Shown piece after piece: positions 30,649-42,900 of a stretch of 64,000 nucleotides of DNA (position 1 is its first letter; each line of letters begins with the position of its first letter). The DNA lies in NCBI RefSeq assembly GCF_019279795.1, contig NC_056737.1, positions 41,269,472-41,333,471 on the forward strand, written 5' to 3'. The stretch is from Protopterus annectens (taxonomy: Eukaryota; Chordata; Ceratodontiformes; Protopteridae). The position numbers and the translations under genes are program-made. Below the pieces are notes generated by a model. That model saw only the letters and a program-made list of their open reading frames with translations. It was not told where the DNA came from and made no database searches.

Positions 30649-32947
30649 TGTTGGTGCTGATGTGGCTGGGAGGCCGTGTGTGTCCCATAAGTAGATTCCA
30701 GGTAAGCTTACATAAGGCAACATTATGTTGGCTTGTAGACAAAAATATAATTTGGCTGCTACTGCTTGTGATGCGTGTTTTTTTTCGATCTGTACCTATT
30801 GATAAGTCATAGTTATTCAAGAGATATGCTCAGTAGACATGGGTGTGAGTGGATGGCTTAGACAAGTTTCAGTTATAGCTATTTCTTATAGGGCATATAG
30901 GTGATTCTTTATTCACTGTCCCTGTCTTATTCCCATTGTGATCCTTAATTGCTTTCCTTTCAATGCTTCATTTCTTCCAGGCCAAGGTAAGCATTTTTTT
31001 TTGTTTTTGTTTTTATTCTTACTAAGCATTATTTAGATATATATTATCTGTGTGTGTAAGAAGGGTGCAGTGAGTGTCCATATTGCTGTAGCATCTGCAA
31101 TTTAATTAATATTTAGGGGAGTATTCATTTCATTTCTCTGTTTGATGCTTATTACACAGGTGATCCTGACAGTGGAAGTGTAGGACTTCTACCACCTGAT
31201 GTCAGAGTATCTGTATGCTCTGATGATGATGATGGCCAAATGGAAGCACAATTGGGGGGGTGCAGAGGATAAATCTGATACTTAAGTTGTGAATCACATA
31301 TCCTCTGGATTTCCTTCAGACACATACCATATGCATACCCATCACACTGAACCCTCAGTTAGTGAACAGGTTGAAGGTGACACAGTTGATCAGGGTAATG
31401 GGGTTACTGCAGTTTTAGTGCTGCTTGACTCTGGCCATAGCCAAAGTGTGGGTGAGGTGCCATGCAGGAGGGTTGGTAGGAGTGATCAATGGAGGCCTGT
31501 TGTCTGCCCTTAACCTGATGCTGGTGTGTCATTATGTTCTACTCAATATATGCTTAAGGCCGTCATGGAGGTACAGGCACATTCCAAAAGGGCCTCTGAG
31601 GAAATGCTTATGGTTGTAGATGTGGCACAAGCTGACATGTGTAACTGCCCTCATTGTGTGGTCATTTCCAGGGATTGGATGGATGCCACAATAGATCAGG
31701 CAATGTTTTGTGAAGGAACATTTGCTGGGAGGGAGACAGGATCCACGTGACTATAAGACTGTAAGATCACCTGGTGTTAGCCAACGTAGCCATGCCTAAT
31801 GCCACTTTCATAGTGGCACTATTTCCACTGCTCTGTCAGTGGTTGAGGTGTTCTCATCCAGACATGATAGGCCACGGGGTCGTGGACCTGGGCATAGTCA
31901 TGAGGAGAGCTCACCCAGCAGATGTCACTCACTCTCAGGTAGCACCACCACATCTGACCATGGCCATGGACATGCCAGTGCAACTCCTGGTAGAGACAAG
32001 TCTTGCAGTCTGGGTTGATGATAATGAACTGATATCTCCACCATGCATGGTTCACACCTGTCCAACATGTCAGGATGTAGTGCTAGCACAGAACTTGGCT
32101 GTATTCATGCAGATACTCATAAAGACATTTCACACAGAGTACCCATACAGACACCCACACATACCAGCTAATTGAGGCATTAATGAGAGTTGCAGGTTAT
32201 TCTGTCTCAGTGGCCATTTGATATTACCTACATTTCTGCCTGCCTATGTTTACTCGCACACACTCACTACTTTAGTGTCAGCCTTAGCCTTCTGCCCCCA
32301 ACCCTCATCCTGTGCAAATGATAACTGTGCCATCACCTTGTTTCTATGTTTTTGATTCAAGGTTACATATGTATATTGTCTGATGCACAGGTGGATAACT
32401 AACTGAGTGCATAGGATCTGTATTGGTGATGTTATTCGGAAATTTCTTCAGATGTATTACAGCATTGCATTTTAGTGCTGATTCCTACCTTGAAATCGTT
32501 GATACAGCAGTCATGTTTATTGCTTCATGTGTGAGAATGTAGGGATAAGTAGAGTTTGCACTGATTTTTCTGTATTGGGTATTTGAGATGCATGAGTCAT
32601 GTTAGTTGATAAACTGCATAAATATGTATTACGTATATTGGTCATGTTATATATTGATGTCATTGCTAGACAGCTCACACACATTCTACTTAGGTACATT
32701 TTAAAGTAACAGCATGCAGGTATCTGCCATTCATTTATGCTCTTACACATTTATTTTTTTTTTACAGGTTCAACACTTATCTTGACCATCCTGAAGTTAC
32801 AACTGTTGTTATTTGGGGCTGACTCTGTCTGATGCTAGCAGTACACAGCTATTATAATAGTTGTGAGTATTGCCTGGCATCAATTGTTCTGTATGTATGA
32901 GCATACGATAAAAGATCTATCCCTTAGGTGGTCAATATGTGTGCTAT

Positions 32948-33351
32948 TCATTGCCTCTTGGCCAGGGTGAGGGCATATTGTGCATATCTACATCTACCTA
33001 CATCCATAGTAGCTGGTGGTTCCCCCTCTGACTCACCTGTGTGTGGATGTGGTGACCTTGCCAGTGGTGGTGGAACATTTGTTTCTAGCTCTTGATGTTC
33101 CTGTTGCAGCTGCTTTTGCAAACTAATATTGTGTAGGATAGCACAGACTGTGATAATTTCAGCAGAAAGTACTGGGATCATACTGCAGACCACCCCTAAT
33201 GTATCTAGGCACCAAAACTGTGACTTTAGCAGCCCAAACACTTGCTCTATGATATTTCTTGTTTGAGTGTGTGCCTCATTATAGTATTCCTCCATGGGTA
33301 TGTGTGTGCATTTCTGATGGGTGTCATCAGCCACGGTTTGAGTGCATACCC
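32948..33351 (-). pseudogene. PIF/Harbinger transposase, C-terminal part
   Basis: On the minus strand, GYALKPWLMTPI (33316-33351) is the well conserved G-Y-x-L-x-x-W-L-x-T-P box near the last catalytic residues of the DDE_Tnp_4 family. A frameshift follows. The next frame reads EEYYNEAHTQTRNIIEQVFG and then LLKSQFWCLD, the family's Y-N-x-x-H ... R-x-x-I-E-x-x-F-G-x-L-K-x-R-F block with the catalytic Glu, then ITVCAILHNISLQ (C-x-x-L-H-N). The tail is Pro/His-rich and ends at a stop near 32948. The N-terminal two-thirds is absent here. A related N-terminal fragment is at 181-543. Confidence 0.85.
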
Positions 33352-33415
33352 TGCAATTCCCCAGTAAATGACCTTTTGGGATAGGTAGGGCTAATCTACA
33401 GCTAATCCACCCACC

Positions 33416-33439
33416 AAAAAAAAAAAAAAAAAAAAAAAA
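33416..33439. repeat. Poly-A run
   Basis: About 24 A residues at the junction between Harbinger sequence and the next repeat block. Confidence 0.95.
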
Positions 33440-33470
33440 GAAAGAAAAAAACAGCAGTCTTTTTCTTGAT

Positions 33471-33761
33471 TAACTCAAGTCTGCATACTTTTTACATTTG
33501 AGCCTTGTCTTCACCCTCATCCACTGAAGTTTTTCGGCTTGCTGGTGTGTCACTATCCTTGGCCAAAGCTGTTTCAGTTTGTATGTAGAGAAGGCTGGCT
33601 TTCCTTTTCCGGAATAACTCAAGTCTGCAATTTTTTTTTTGTTTTTTATACTTTTGAGCCCTGTCTATTCTTCCTTCTTCTTCTGAAGTTTTCAGTTTGC
33701 TGGTGTCTCAGTATTCTTGGGCAAAGCTGTTTCTGAAGCCATATACAGAAGGCTGGCTTTC
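33471..33761. repeat. Tandem repeat, two units of about 145 bp
   Basis: TAACTCAAGTCTGCA starts each unit (33471 and 33615), and AAGGCTGGCTTTC ends each. The internal match includes TTTTCAGTTTGCTGGTGT-like and GGCAAAGCTGTTTC segments. It lies just upstream of L1 copy 2 and could be promoter units of that LINE or an unrelated minisatellite. Bases 33762-34084 show nothing recognisable. Confidence 0.7.
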
Positions 33762-34084
33762 TAACACAATCTGCCTTTCTCTGTTGCATTCATATTATGG
33801 TCATTGATCATTGTGGCTTCATTCTCAAGCATTTATATTTTTTCTTTCTTTCTGCCTTCTCAAAGGTCTATGTCAGCCCCAGCTATCAAGCAAGCACACA
33901 TCTCCCTCCTAATGCGCATTGTCTCTAACTGTGAGGACAATCTATAAGCAAGCTAAAAGTACAAAGGGTAACTGCACTAAAGCTAAGTAAGATTTTACAG
34001 TCTGTATTAACAGCCCTGTATGTTATTGTTTTTAAATAACTGCTACAAATAATCTCAAATCCTCTCAATTAATTTGATTGGATT

Positions 34085-37000
34085 TTAACTTTCAAGATGG
34101 CTGCACATTGAGTAACAGCTTATTTCTAGTTCTCCCAGTGTGAAAACAGAAACTCTCCAGAGAAGGCCAGGAGACTTGTGTTTATGGGTGCATTTCAGTA
34201 ACTGGCTAGTAAGTGCACTGCCCAGATGGGACAGTTCTGCAGCTGTTCAGCAAAAAAGCAATGCAACCTTCAGACATAACTTCCAGTAACCTACAGGAAG
34301 ATATAAGACAACTGCATATAAACCTGGTTAAAATAAACAAAACACTCACTGATGGAGTATATCAACACAAACAACAAAAGGCTGGAAAAAATGGAAGAAG
34401 CTTTAAACAGATATTCAGATGAGATGATAAAGCTGCAAATATTAGAGGTCAAAATAAATAAAAGGCTGGCTGAATATGAGACTGCTCAGGAAGAAATGTT
34501 TAAAAAATAATACAATTAGAGGACAGAGCATGTTGGGAAAACCTGAGATTTTCAGCTATACCAGACAAGCTGGAAGGAACAGACTACATTCATTTTATGA
34601 AAGTGCAAATAAGCAACTGGACTGGTATTCCACAGCAAGAGTTGTTAGTTGAAAGGGCACGTTGTGTGTATGATCCAAACCTGGCTATAAGAAAGCAACC
34701 TAGACCTTTAATAGTAAAGATACAATCCTACTAGAAGAAGAAGGAGTTGATTCTGACAAAATTGTGACAGAAGGACAAAGTACTAAATGTGGAAGACAGT
34801 AGAGTGTTTGTGGAGAATGATTACTCGTACACCAGGCAGAAGAGGAATAAATTTATTCCACTATTCAGGGAATGTCGAGATGTATGTGTGAGATTCAAAC
34901 TGCTGTACTAAGCTGTCTTTAAGGTATTCTTTCCTGGAGGGGACAGAATCATGTTTTGATGAAGTACATGCAAAGGACAAAATACAAAAGTTTGTCCAAC
35001 AAAAATGAGCTGTGAAATAGAAATAAATTCTGCTTCTTGTTCTTCTGGTAGTAAAGACCATAGAGGTACTATACCTGTGAAACCTTTTCAAAATTTTCAA
35101 CAGAAAATGTTGGAGCGAAGGAAGGCAGCAGGAGAGTTGACTAGAATAATCAACAGTACATTGGAAATGAAGCAGTGACAGGATTTTGGAGATGAACACT
35201 AATAAAGCCAGTAAATTAATATGGGATTACAATGCAATAATTATATTTATGAAATAGGATAGAAGAAGAAAATATAGAAATATTGTACTTTTTCAGAATT
35301 TGTTGGACTTGTAGGAGATTCTAAAGCATTTACCATACTTCATGTCATTAATGTTTGGAAAAGTGCTTTGGGGAGGGGAAGAGGAGGGAGAAAGTTAACT
35401 GTAAGTAAAGATTTTTTTTCTTAAATAGTACAACTTTTGTGGCATGTGGTTTTCTTTACATGCTATAAGGTAAAGTATTTTCAGTTATTTTTAGGTGTAA
35501 TGGGGATTATACACAGGTGTTGCTGTTCTTTTTTTCTTTTCTTTCTCCCTTCTCTCTCTCTCTCTTTGTTCAGTTTTAAGAAATGTAGGCACTGCAGTGT
35601 ATAAAAAAAGCCTGGTTAAAAAGCACAATAAAAGAAAAAATAATGTGCGTTTTCTCATTCTTGCATGGGGGAAATTAATGGATTAAAGACATTAGATTTA
35701 TTTAGTAACAAGTTTTAAGAGAGAGCAAGTAAATGAAAAAGAACATTGAATATTATGAGACTTTTTTCTAACAAATACTGTGTATGCTCAGTAACAATTA
35801 TGCAGCTGGTCTTCATGTTTCTATGGAAACAATCTGATAAAGAGAAACTGACTGCCTTTTTCTCATGTCTGCATGGAGACAACCTGATAAAAAGAAACTG
35901 GCTATAGTTTGATTGGGAGTGATTGGCTGAGGGAAAAAAAAAGAAAAGAAAAATTGGCTAAGAGATAATGTTCTTTGAAAGCATTCAGGAGTTTTCCCAA
36001 GGTAGATAATGTTCTCCGAAAGCATTCAGGGGCTTTCCCAAGGTAGGTAATGTTCTATGAAAACATTCAGGGGTTTTCCCAGCTTTGAGAGCTATAAAGA
36101 TAAGATAAAACCAATCATCACTTGGTAGAAGCACAGGTTGTACGCCATGCATCGTAGCATTCATGACCTTTATTTTAGGTTAACACAAGTCTATGAGTGT
36201 GGCTATTAGTTTGGACTTTTTTTCCTATTAGGAGGGTACAACTTTAATATCTGAAGGTATACATTATTTTGTGTGTTAGTATTAAGTTAATAGGTTTTAG
36301 GGAGGGTATTGGGGATGTATTTGTTTTTTTTTTTTATTTTGAGGGCTTTCAGTAAAACAAAAAAATATATAAGATGTGACATAGGCTCAAATGTATATGA
36401 CAAGAAACAACTGTATAAAAGTTCAACCTGCCAAACAGTGTATGCATGTAACATAAAACATGAAACTAGACATTTAACAAAAAGGTGTTACACATAAAAG
36501 GTGGGAATAATACATTTTTAATACAATGATGCTTTCTTTAATGTCTTTACATGTAAATTGTCTCATAGATAAATACAAACAAGAAAGAGTAGTGAACTGC
36601 ATTAAAAATGTAGAATGTAAATAGTTATGTTACAGGATACACAGAACTAAATGTGAATTTAATAAAGAAAGCTTTTCAGGATGGTTATTCAGAAGAATAC
36701 CTGGGACAAAGGAAAAGAGGAGTACTTATATTAATTGCAAGAGGAGCTCCAATAGTGATACAAGAAGATAACAATGGCAAATTTGTAGTGCTAAGTTGCT
36801 ACTGACAAGGGAGGAGAATTACACTGACATGTATTTACATTCCATCTAAAACTGCTGTAATGGAGCTTAAGAAAATTCTGGGAGAAATAATCAGTTTTCA
36901 GCAAGGAATATTACGTATAGATGGGGACTGGAATTTGATTTGCTGCAGTGTAGATGTGTCTGGGGGGCCCATAAAGGAAAATATAACAAAGGACAGTAGA

Positions 37001-38035
37001 TTTTTGTAGAAATGTTTGAAAATATTTGACATGGAAGATTTGAATTCAGTAATAGGAATTCGGAGTGAATTTACATATTATTCCCCAAGATATAAAAACT
37101 GGACTAGGCTAGACAGAATTTACATTTCACAGGAACATGTGCATTTAACTGAAGGTCTTGTTACCTATCCAATAACTATTTCAGATCGTGTGCCAATAAT
37201 AGCTAAAATAAAAACACAGGGTAATGAAATAAAAAATGAGACATTGGCATTTTCCCACCTATTTGTTGAAAAGAGAGAAATTTAAGGAATGGGTAGTGGA
37301 GATTATTCAGGAGCTGTTAGGGTAGAAATTTCTTCTAAAAATATAGCTAGGTAGTGAGATAATATTAAGGTGGAGTTTAAAAATAGGGCGGAAACAAAAG
37401 AAAGGGAGATATGGTTAAGGAGTAATAATAATTATTTAGAGGGACTGACAAATGTTAAAGTATTGCATAATAGGGGGAATCTCACAGAACAAGAACAAGA
37501 TCAACTGCAGAATGCTGGGCAGAAAATAAGGGATTACCTTGATAATATGCACAAGTTTAGAAAGACTGCTGTTAAGCAACTGTTTTTTGATAATAACACT
37601 AGAGCACAAAAACGTTTAATGCAATGACTCAGGCAACAGAAAGTAGAAGGGGCTGTGGCAAAACTTAGGGAGCCTATAGCAATGAAGGTAACAAGAGATC
37701 CAGTAGATGTATTAGAAACATTTCAGAAATTCTATGAGAGTCTCTATAAAGCAGAGAAATATGAAAATCAAGAAAATATACAAATGGAAATGTTTATGGA
37801 AGAATTAAATATGCCAAGGTTAGAGGTAGATGAGGCTCAATTACAGTTAGGATAGTAGAAGATGAGATAAAAATTGTGAAGTATAACTAATCTACAGGAA
37901 AGTCCCCAGGAATAGATTGTATTCCTGTGGAAGTTTGGAAGCTAGGAGGAAAAAAACTGATAAAGATCTGGAAGGTTTTAACAGTATCTTATGAGGATAT
38001 GTACCACCGTCCTAGAAGAAAGCCGTGGTAGCTAT
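34085..38035 (+). mobile_element. L1-like LINE, copy 2 (5' end through mid-RT)
   Basis: This copy begins with AAGATGGCTGCACATT, a start also seen in copy 3. It has ORF1 (about 34260-35050), a long inter-ORF region (about 35060-36530), the endonuclease (36540-37260: SWNLIC-type, LDRIYIS and ISDRVPIIAKIKT, the catalytic S-D-x block) and RT fingers (to 38035, SPGID...VEVWKLGG). It then stops abruptly mid-RT, so its 3' end is missing. That is unusual for LINEs, which normally lose the 5' end, so a later deletion or rearrangement is likely. There are many stops and frameshifts. Confidence 0.8.
34260..35060 (+). pseudogene. L1-type ORF1 protein, copy 2
   Basis: The coiled-coil start (TSSNLQEDIRQLHINLVKIN) is followed by an RRM/CTD region corresponding to copy 3's IERAHRVYDLN, RPLIVKMQFYQQKELIL and RVDVENNYSYTRQKR, here in fragments. 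It would be an RNA-binding trimer packaging L1 RNA. It is broken by stops and frameshifts near 34420-34510 and later. Confidence 0.7.
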
Positions 38036-38469
38036 AATCTTACCTTGATTGCTAAATTTGTTCAGGTGTAGCACTGTTTAATAGGTCTGAAGAAGCAGTC
38101 TGAGGACTGTCAAAGTGCTTACCTTGTATTTTTGGTTGCTTTGTTTTTTATTATAAGTTTTGGTTTTATTTGAGCCATGGTGATCATTCTTTCTTTTTGA
38201 TATAATTTCAAGTACATTTTTGTTACAATGGTCTTTACCAGCCTGTTGGACTTTTTCTTCCCCTATAAAACACCCTATACCCTAAACTCCCTACTCCTCA
38301 CAGTGGTGCAGTATCTCACTCTAACCTCCCTCATACTCATATTATTAACCTGCTCTCCATCTTACCAGACACCCCTCTCCGAATACTTCACCTACTACCA
38401 AAAGGCACTTGTTTATAATGTAACCCTATAATCCATCCAGTTCAGTCCTCACTTATATAAAATAATTGC
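38036..38469. other. Unassigned stretch with a degenerate hammerhead-like motif
   Basis: Between the L1 break and the RTE LINE end lies sequence with CTGAAGA, a 5-bp stem CAGTC/GACTG with a 4-nt loop, and TCAAAGTGC (38087-38118). This layout is like the PLE hammerhead-like motifs (CTGATGA-stem-GAAAGCGC). It may be the 3' end of another Penelope-like relic. The rest, including pyrimidine-rich sequence to 38469, is unassigned. Confidence 0.35.
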
Positions 38470-39112
38470 ATCATCATCAGCCCCCTTTTCCCATTTTCTA
38501 CATGTGGTTAGGGTATCATGTTAACTGTTGCCATCTCTCTAGATTTAGTGCCACACTCCTGTCTTCAACACTCATGCCTGACTGTCATAGATGATCTTTC
38601 ACACAATCCATCCACCTCTTTGCTGTATGCCCTTGTTTCCTCTTAACTTCTTGTCTGTCCCAGATCCTCTTCACTAGATTGTCTTCTGCTTTTCTGCACG
38701 TTTGAACCACTGTAATCTGTTCTTTTTGATCTTTTCTGTAAGTGGAGCTACTTTGGCTTCTGCTCTTAAGCCCTCATTTCTTCATCTGTCCCACAGTGTG
38801 GATACTACCACCCTTCTCAGGCACTTCATTTCCATCACCTCTAGCTTCTTCATTTGCTCTGCCTTTACTGCTTGGGTTTCTGTACCATACAGTAGTACTG
38901 GTCACACCACTGTCTTCTACACCTGACTTTTCAGCTTCTTTGGCATTCTTCTGTCATAGACTACACCTGAGACTCTATGACAGTTGGCTGTAGCCCTTCT
39001 GATTCCAGCTTTGACCTCTTCATTCAGACTTCCCTTCTCCTAGATACTTGAAGATATTTACCTGTTCCACTATCTTCCCTTCTATTTCAATTCTCAGCTT
39101 TTTCTAATTTCC

Positions 39113-39990
39113 TCAATTTGCTGCCATTACCACTGTCTTATCTGTTCTTAGTTTCATCCCATGTTCCTTCAGTTTTGCATTCCATTTCCATATCCTTTGC
39201 TGAAGTTTTTGCTCAGAGTCTGCCTGTAATGCCACACCATCTGCATGCAGCAACTTTGCTGATCTGTCCTCTCTGACCTGTTTGCTAATGTAGTCCATCA
39301 CCAGTATGAACAGCAGAGGGCTCAGAGCTGAAACCTGGTGTACACCCACTCCCATTGGGAAATGCTCTGTGAGGCCAACATCTGTTTGTACTTGAGTCAT
39401 TGAGTGGTTGTAAGTAGCCTGCACTAATACTACCAATGTTTCTGGGACTTCGAGTCACCACAGTACTGCCCAGATCAGCTTTCTTGGGATCTTGTCATAT
39501 GCTTTTCTCCAAGTCTAGGTATGCCCAGTAGGACTCTTTCCTTGTCTTCTTCTCAACTATCTGTCCCACTGCAAACATCAGGTCAATTGTGCTGCATCCT
39601 GATCTGAATCCAAACTGCTCATCTCCCATCTTACATTCTACATTCTACTGCTCTGCATATCCATTTATTAATCACCCTCTCCAGAACTCTCATGCAATGT
39701 GATAAGAGTTTGATGTATCTGTACTGCCCACAGTTGCAGATGTCCCTTTTGTTTTTGGATGTTGACATGAGTATGCTTATTCTCCAGTCATCTGGGATAT
39801 GCCTTTTTCTCCACACTGCTATGAGTACCCTCAGGAGCCATTTCTCCCCTATCTCACTCAGCATCTTTATCATGTCTGCTGTGACCTCATCTGAGCCTGC
39901 TGCTTTCCATGACTTCATTTTCCTTAGTGCTATTCTTACTTCTTCTAGGGTGGGCTCCTCTTCCCCTCTCATCATAGGCTGGTTCTGCAT
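39113..39990 (-). pseudogene. RTE reverse transcriptase
   Basis: Fingers: EPTLEEVRIALRKMKSWKAA and GSDEVTADMIKM (block 1). Then PDDWRISILMSTSKNKRD and QYRYIKLLSH (block 2). A gap of damaged sequence follows, holding GEQFGFRSG-like and DLEK-like codons near 39510-39640. Then VGVHQVSALSPLLFILVMDYI (motif B; the canonical Gln-Gly is altered) and LLHADGVALQADS (motif C, where the family F-A-D-D is H-A-D-G). Key residues are lost, so it is inactive. Confidence 0.8.
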
Positions 39991-40731
39991 CAGTACAACT
40001 TTTGTGTGTTTTTTTTCATTCAGAAGCTGTTGGAAGTATTTCTTCCATCTGTCTTTGATGTCCTGGGACTGGTGAGCAGGCTGTTGCTGGTGTCCCTTAT
40101 GAAGAATGATGTCTAATTATCTTCTTTATCTTCTTGTCTTTGCCTTGCAACCTGATATAGGTTTTTTGTGCCACCTACTGAGTAATTTTCCAGAAGTTGT
40201 TTGCCTCTTATGCCCTATTCTTTGGTATTGCAACTCCTTTCTTAGCTTCTTTGTTAGCCAACCAGTATTCTTTCCTAGCCTGGTCAGTCTTTTCTGTCTC
40301 TCATTTTTTCCTGCATTCTTTCTTTCTTTTGGTGACTTCCAGGACTTCTGCATTTCACCACCAGCTTTTCTTATTTACCATATTTTCATATTTGGTTGGC
40401 TCGGCCACATATCTGTTCTGTACTCCTAAAACATGCTGTTTTGAGGCACTGCCATTCTTCTTCAACTCCACCTATTTCCTCCTCTTCTTGGGGTGCTAGA
40501 GCCCTGAGTAATTCCTTGAACTGTTGGACTTTCTCTCCAGTCAACTTCCAGGTCTTCAGCCTGGTTGCTGTTGACCTTAGAGCCTTCTCTGACCACTGCT
40601 TGCAGCTGATTGTGGCAACTAGTGGTTTATGCTGTGGGCCAACTGTTTCACTGGGGATGACTTTGTAATCATGGATTCTACCCAACTGCCTTTTCCTTAC
40701 TAGGAGGAATTCTACCGGAGTTGTATGTTGG

Positions 40732-41290
40732 CTACTCGTATGTGATCTTGTGACTTTCTGTCTTTCGGAGCCATGTGTTGACTACTATCAAGCCATCTGC
40801 CAGACAGAAGTCTAGAATGGCCTTTCCTTCTTTATTCCTGTTGCCCCACCCATGTGGACCCAGGCAATTCTCATATCCTGTTCTGTCTGTCCCGATATGT
40901 GCATTCAAGTCACCCATTATCAACACCAATTAATGTTGTCCTGCTTTGTCTAGTAGGTCCTGCACCTGCTGTCTGAATGCACTCTTTTCCTCACTATCAC
41001 TACTTTATGTTGTGCATAGGGTGAAATGAATACTCCCCTATCATTACATTGTAGTCTGATTGCCATGAGTCTGTCATTAAATCTGATGATATCCCTTACT
41101 GCCTTCTGAAGCCTCTCTCTCACCACAATTCCCACACCATTTCTAGCCTGTCACCCTCCTGAGTAGAAGACTCTGGATCCCAAACCAAGTGGCTTTGCTG
41201 CACTGCCCTTCCATCTTGACTCTTCGATACACAGAATGTCCAGCCTTCTTCTTATCATCATGCTATCCACTTCCAAGCAGCATCCTGTCA
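40732..41290 (-). pseudogene. RTE apurinic-type endonuclease
   Basis: In order: an E-E-S-R-W-K-G block (family E-T-R-W-K-G, catalytic Glu), RNGVGIVVRERLQKAV (after an in-frame stop), DRLMAIRL, MGDLNAHIG (catalytic D/N) and LDFCLADGLIVVNTW with SHKITYE (family H-x-x-T-Y). The domain would nick target DNA. It is interrupted by at least one stop and one frameshift near 40945. Confidence 0.8.
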
Positions 41291-41793
41291 GTGAACCTAC
41301 ATTAAGTGTAGCAATTGTCAGTTCATATTTGGCAGGTTGATTGGCTTTACATCCAGCTTTTGCTCAACAAAGCTATCTCAGTAACCCAGACTGGGCAACT
41401 AGACACTAGCCGGCCAGTAGCTTATTGACCCAGGGCAACCAGGCATTATGACGGGTACACACTGGCCACATACACCTCCCCCACCATAAGCATTGGTCCC
41501 CAAGCGTGGGTCACAGTAGGTCGGGTCCTCAACCCACTTATCACCAGTAACTACCCATGCCCATTTTGGCGACATTAGTCAACATGACTGAATCACTAGA
41601 GCCATATTTTACACCGTTGAGTGGCTAGCTCTACCATGCAGCCCAGTTTGTGATCCGTGTTGTCCTATCTTGAGGGTACTGTGCACCACAGTAGATGCCA
41701 AAAGCTGTTGGTCTGTACAACACTTCCCCCTATAGAGCACCATATAGAGTCTGTGCTGCTGCCCACAGCTCTATTCATTGGTGAGTCTGAGAT

Positions 41794-42900
41794 GGAAACA
41801 GGAGTAAAATTAGATTTAAGAGAGGGAATTGTCAGACCCAACATGTTATATATTTGGGCAAATGTACCACATGTTCTAGTTATTATGTTTGGAAAACTGA
41901 CAGAAGATTTAAGAATCGGATATATGACCATCTTTACTGCATTAAAAGAAAGGATAAAAACAACACTTTATACAGACACTTGGAGAACAGTAATAGATGT
42001 AACTCCTTCAAATTTGCAATACTTGAAGTTGTTAAGAACAATCCTAGAGGGGGTAATATCAAAGCCATATTAGGGGAGAAGGAAATCAAATGGCAAATAC
42101 GGTTGAATGCGGCCAACCCTCCAGGATTGAATTAATATATTTTTTATTTATTTTATTTTTATTTATTTACCCACTAAACCTCTCATTAAGACATAGTTTA
42201 TATAGGTAGTATATAGTTAACATACGTTGCCATTTTTTATTACATTTTTTTACTGTCTTACTTCATTACATTTATAGTACTATTTTCTATATACAATTAT
42301 ATACTATTTGGTACATGTTGTGGAACTAGTATAATAGAATAAGACAGTTATCACACATTAGGACTGAGTAATTACACACCTTCGTAGTAAGGGTTAGTGC
42401 AGGTACTAAATACAATGGTGAACTTTTTGGTGGTATATACGATCACCACCATAAGAATTACTGTAGTATGGAGCATCAGTTAATTTATCTCATCTAGCAA
42501 GTATAATATATTAGTTCATCAGTTTATAATCACAACAGGATACATAGTTGTCACAGAATGAAAAAATGTATTTTAAAAAAAAAATGTACTTGACAGTTTT
42601 TCACTGCATTTTAGATTGTTTATGATATATATGAAATTTGTGAGTATATATTTTTAATTTGAGTATGTTTTTTTAAATCATTAACAGTTAACAGCAATCA
42701 TTTAATAGTTTTTACTAAGGGTGGGAATTTACCAGTATAAAAGGGAGTGACAAATAACATGACTGTTCTGATGAAATCTACGGACAGTAGATGAAAGCGC
42801 TCAACCTGTATTTTTGTACTATTATATTAAACCAGTTTTTAACCAGTTGGAACGTGCCACTTATTCTTCTTGGAACCATTTTTTATGTATCATTCATTTG
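41794..42900 (+). mobile_element. Penelope-like element, 5'-truncated copy 2
   Basis: This plus-strand remnant starts in the Cys-rich linker before the nuclease, then has the GIY-YIG domain (CTTCSSYYVWKTDRRFKNRI and FKFAILEVVKNNPRGGN) and ends its reading frame with NPPGLN, aligning with the C-terminus of the whole PLE at 19201. The 3' region (42135-42900) is AT-rich and contains the hammerhead-like motif at 42768-42800. It is an older copy with frame changes in its short coding part. Confidence 0.8.
42768..42800 (+). ncRNA. Hammerhead-like motif, PLE copy 2
   Basis: CTGATGA, then A, then a 6-bp stem ATCTAC/GTAGAT (42776-42781 with 42787-42792) around a 5-nt loop, then GAAAGCGC. The layout is identical to the motif in the first PLE. 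The stem differs by two fully compensated base pairs and one wobble change, which supports a conserved RNA structure. Confidence 0.6.

Larger units (their letters stand above)
30269..33360. mobile_element. PIF/Harbinger element with two convergent genes
   Basis: A SANT/Myb-like gene remnant on the plus strand (30269 onward) faces a transposase C-terminus on the minus strand (32948-33351). Two genes, a DDE transposase and a Myb/SANT-like DNA-binding partner needed for nuclear import and end binding, define Harbinger elements. The transposase N-terminal half is missing, with a poly-A run at 33416-33439 nearby. The middle (30650-32900) shows no further clear domain, apart from Gly/Ser/Val-rich open stretches at 31289-32175 that may be later parts of the SANT gene. 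Terminal repeats were not found. Confidence 0.7.
38470..41790 (-). mobile_element. RTE-clade LINE, minus strand, near full length
   Basis: On the minus strand, a GC-richer 5' UTR-like part (41300-41790) is followed by an APE endonuclease (about 41290-40690), RT (about 40000-39100), an RTE C-terminus and a 3' end with a short GATGATGATG tail (38470-38480). Endonuclease landmarks are ILCIEESRWKGSAAKPLG near 41230, GVGIVVRERLQ, and MGDLNAHIGTDRTGYEN...LGPHGWG near 40860. The layout matches RTE/RTE-X elements, but the sequence differs from the RTE-X at 5485-7582, so it is a second RTE family. There are several stops and frameshifts. Confidence 0.85.

Noticed and set aside
33416-33439. Processed pseudogene poly-A tail
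   Set aside because: No spliced gene sequence precedes it; the left side is minus-strand Harbinger transposase.
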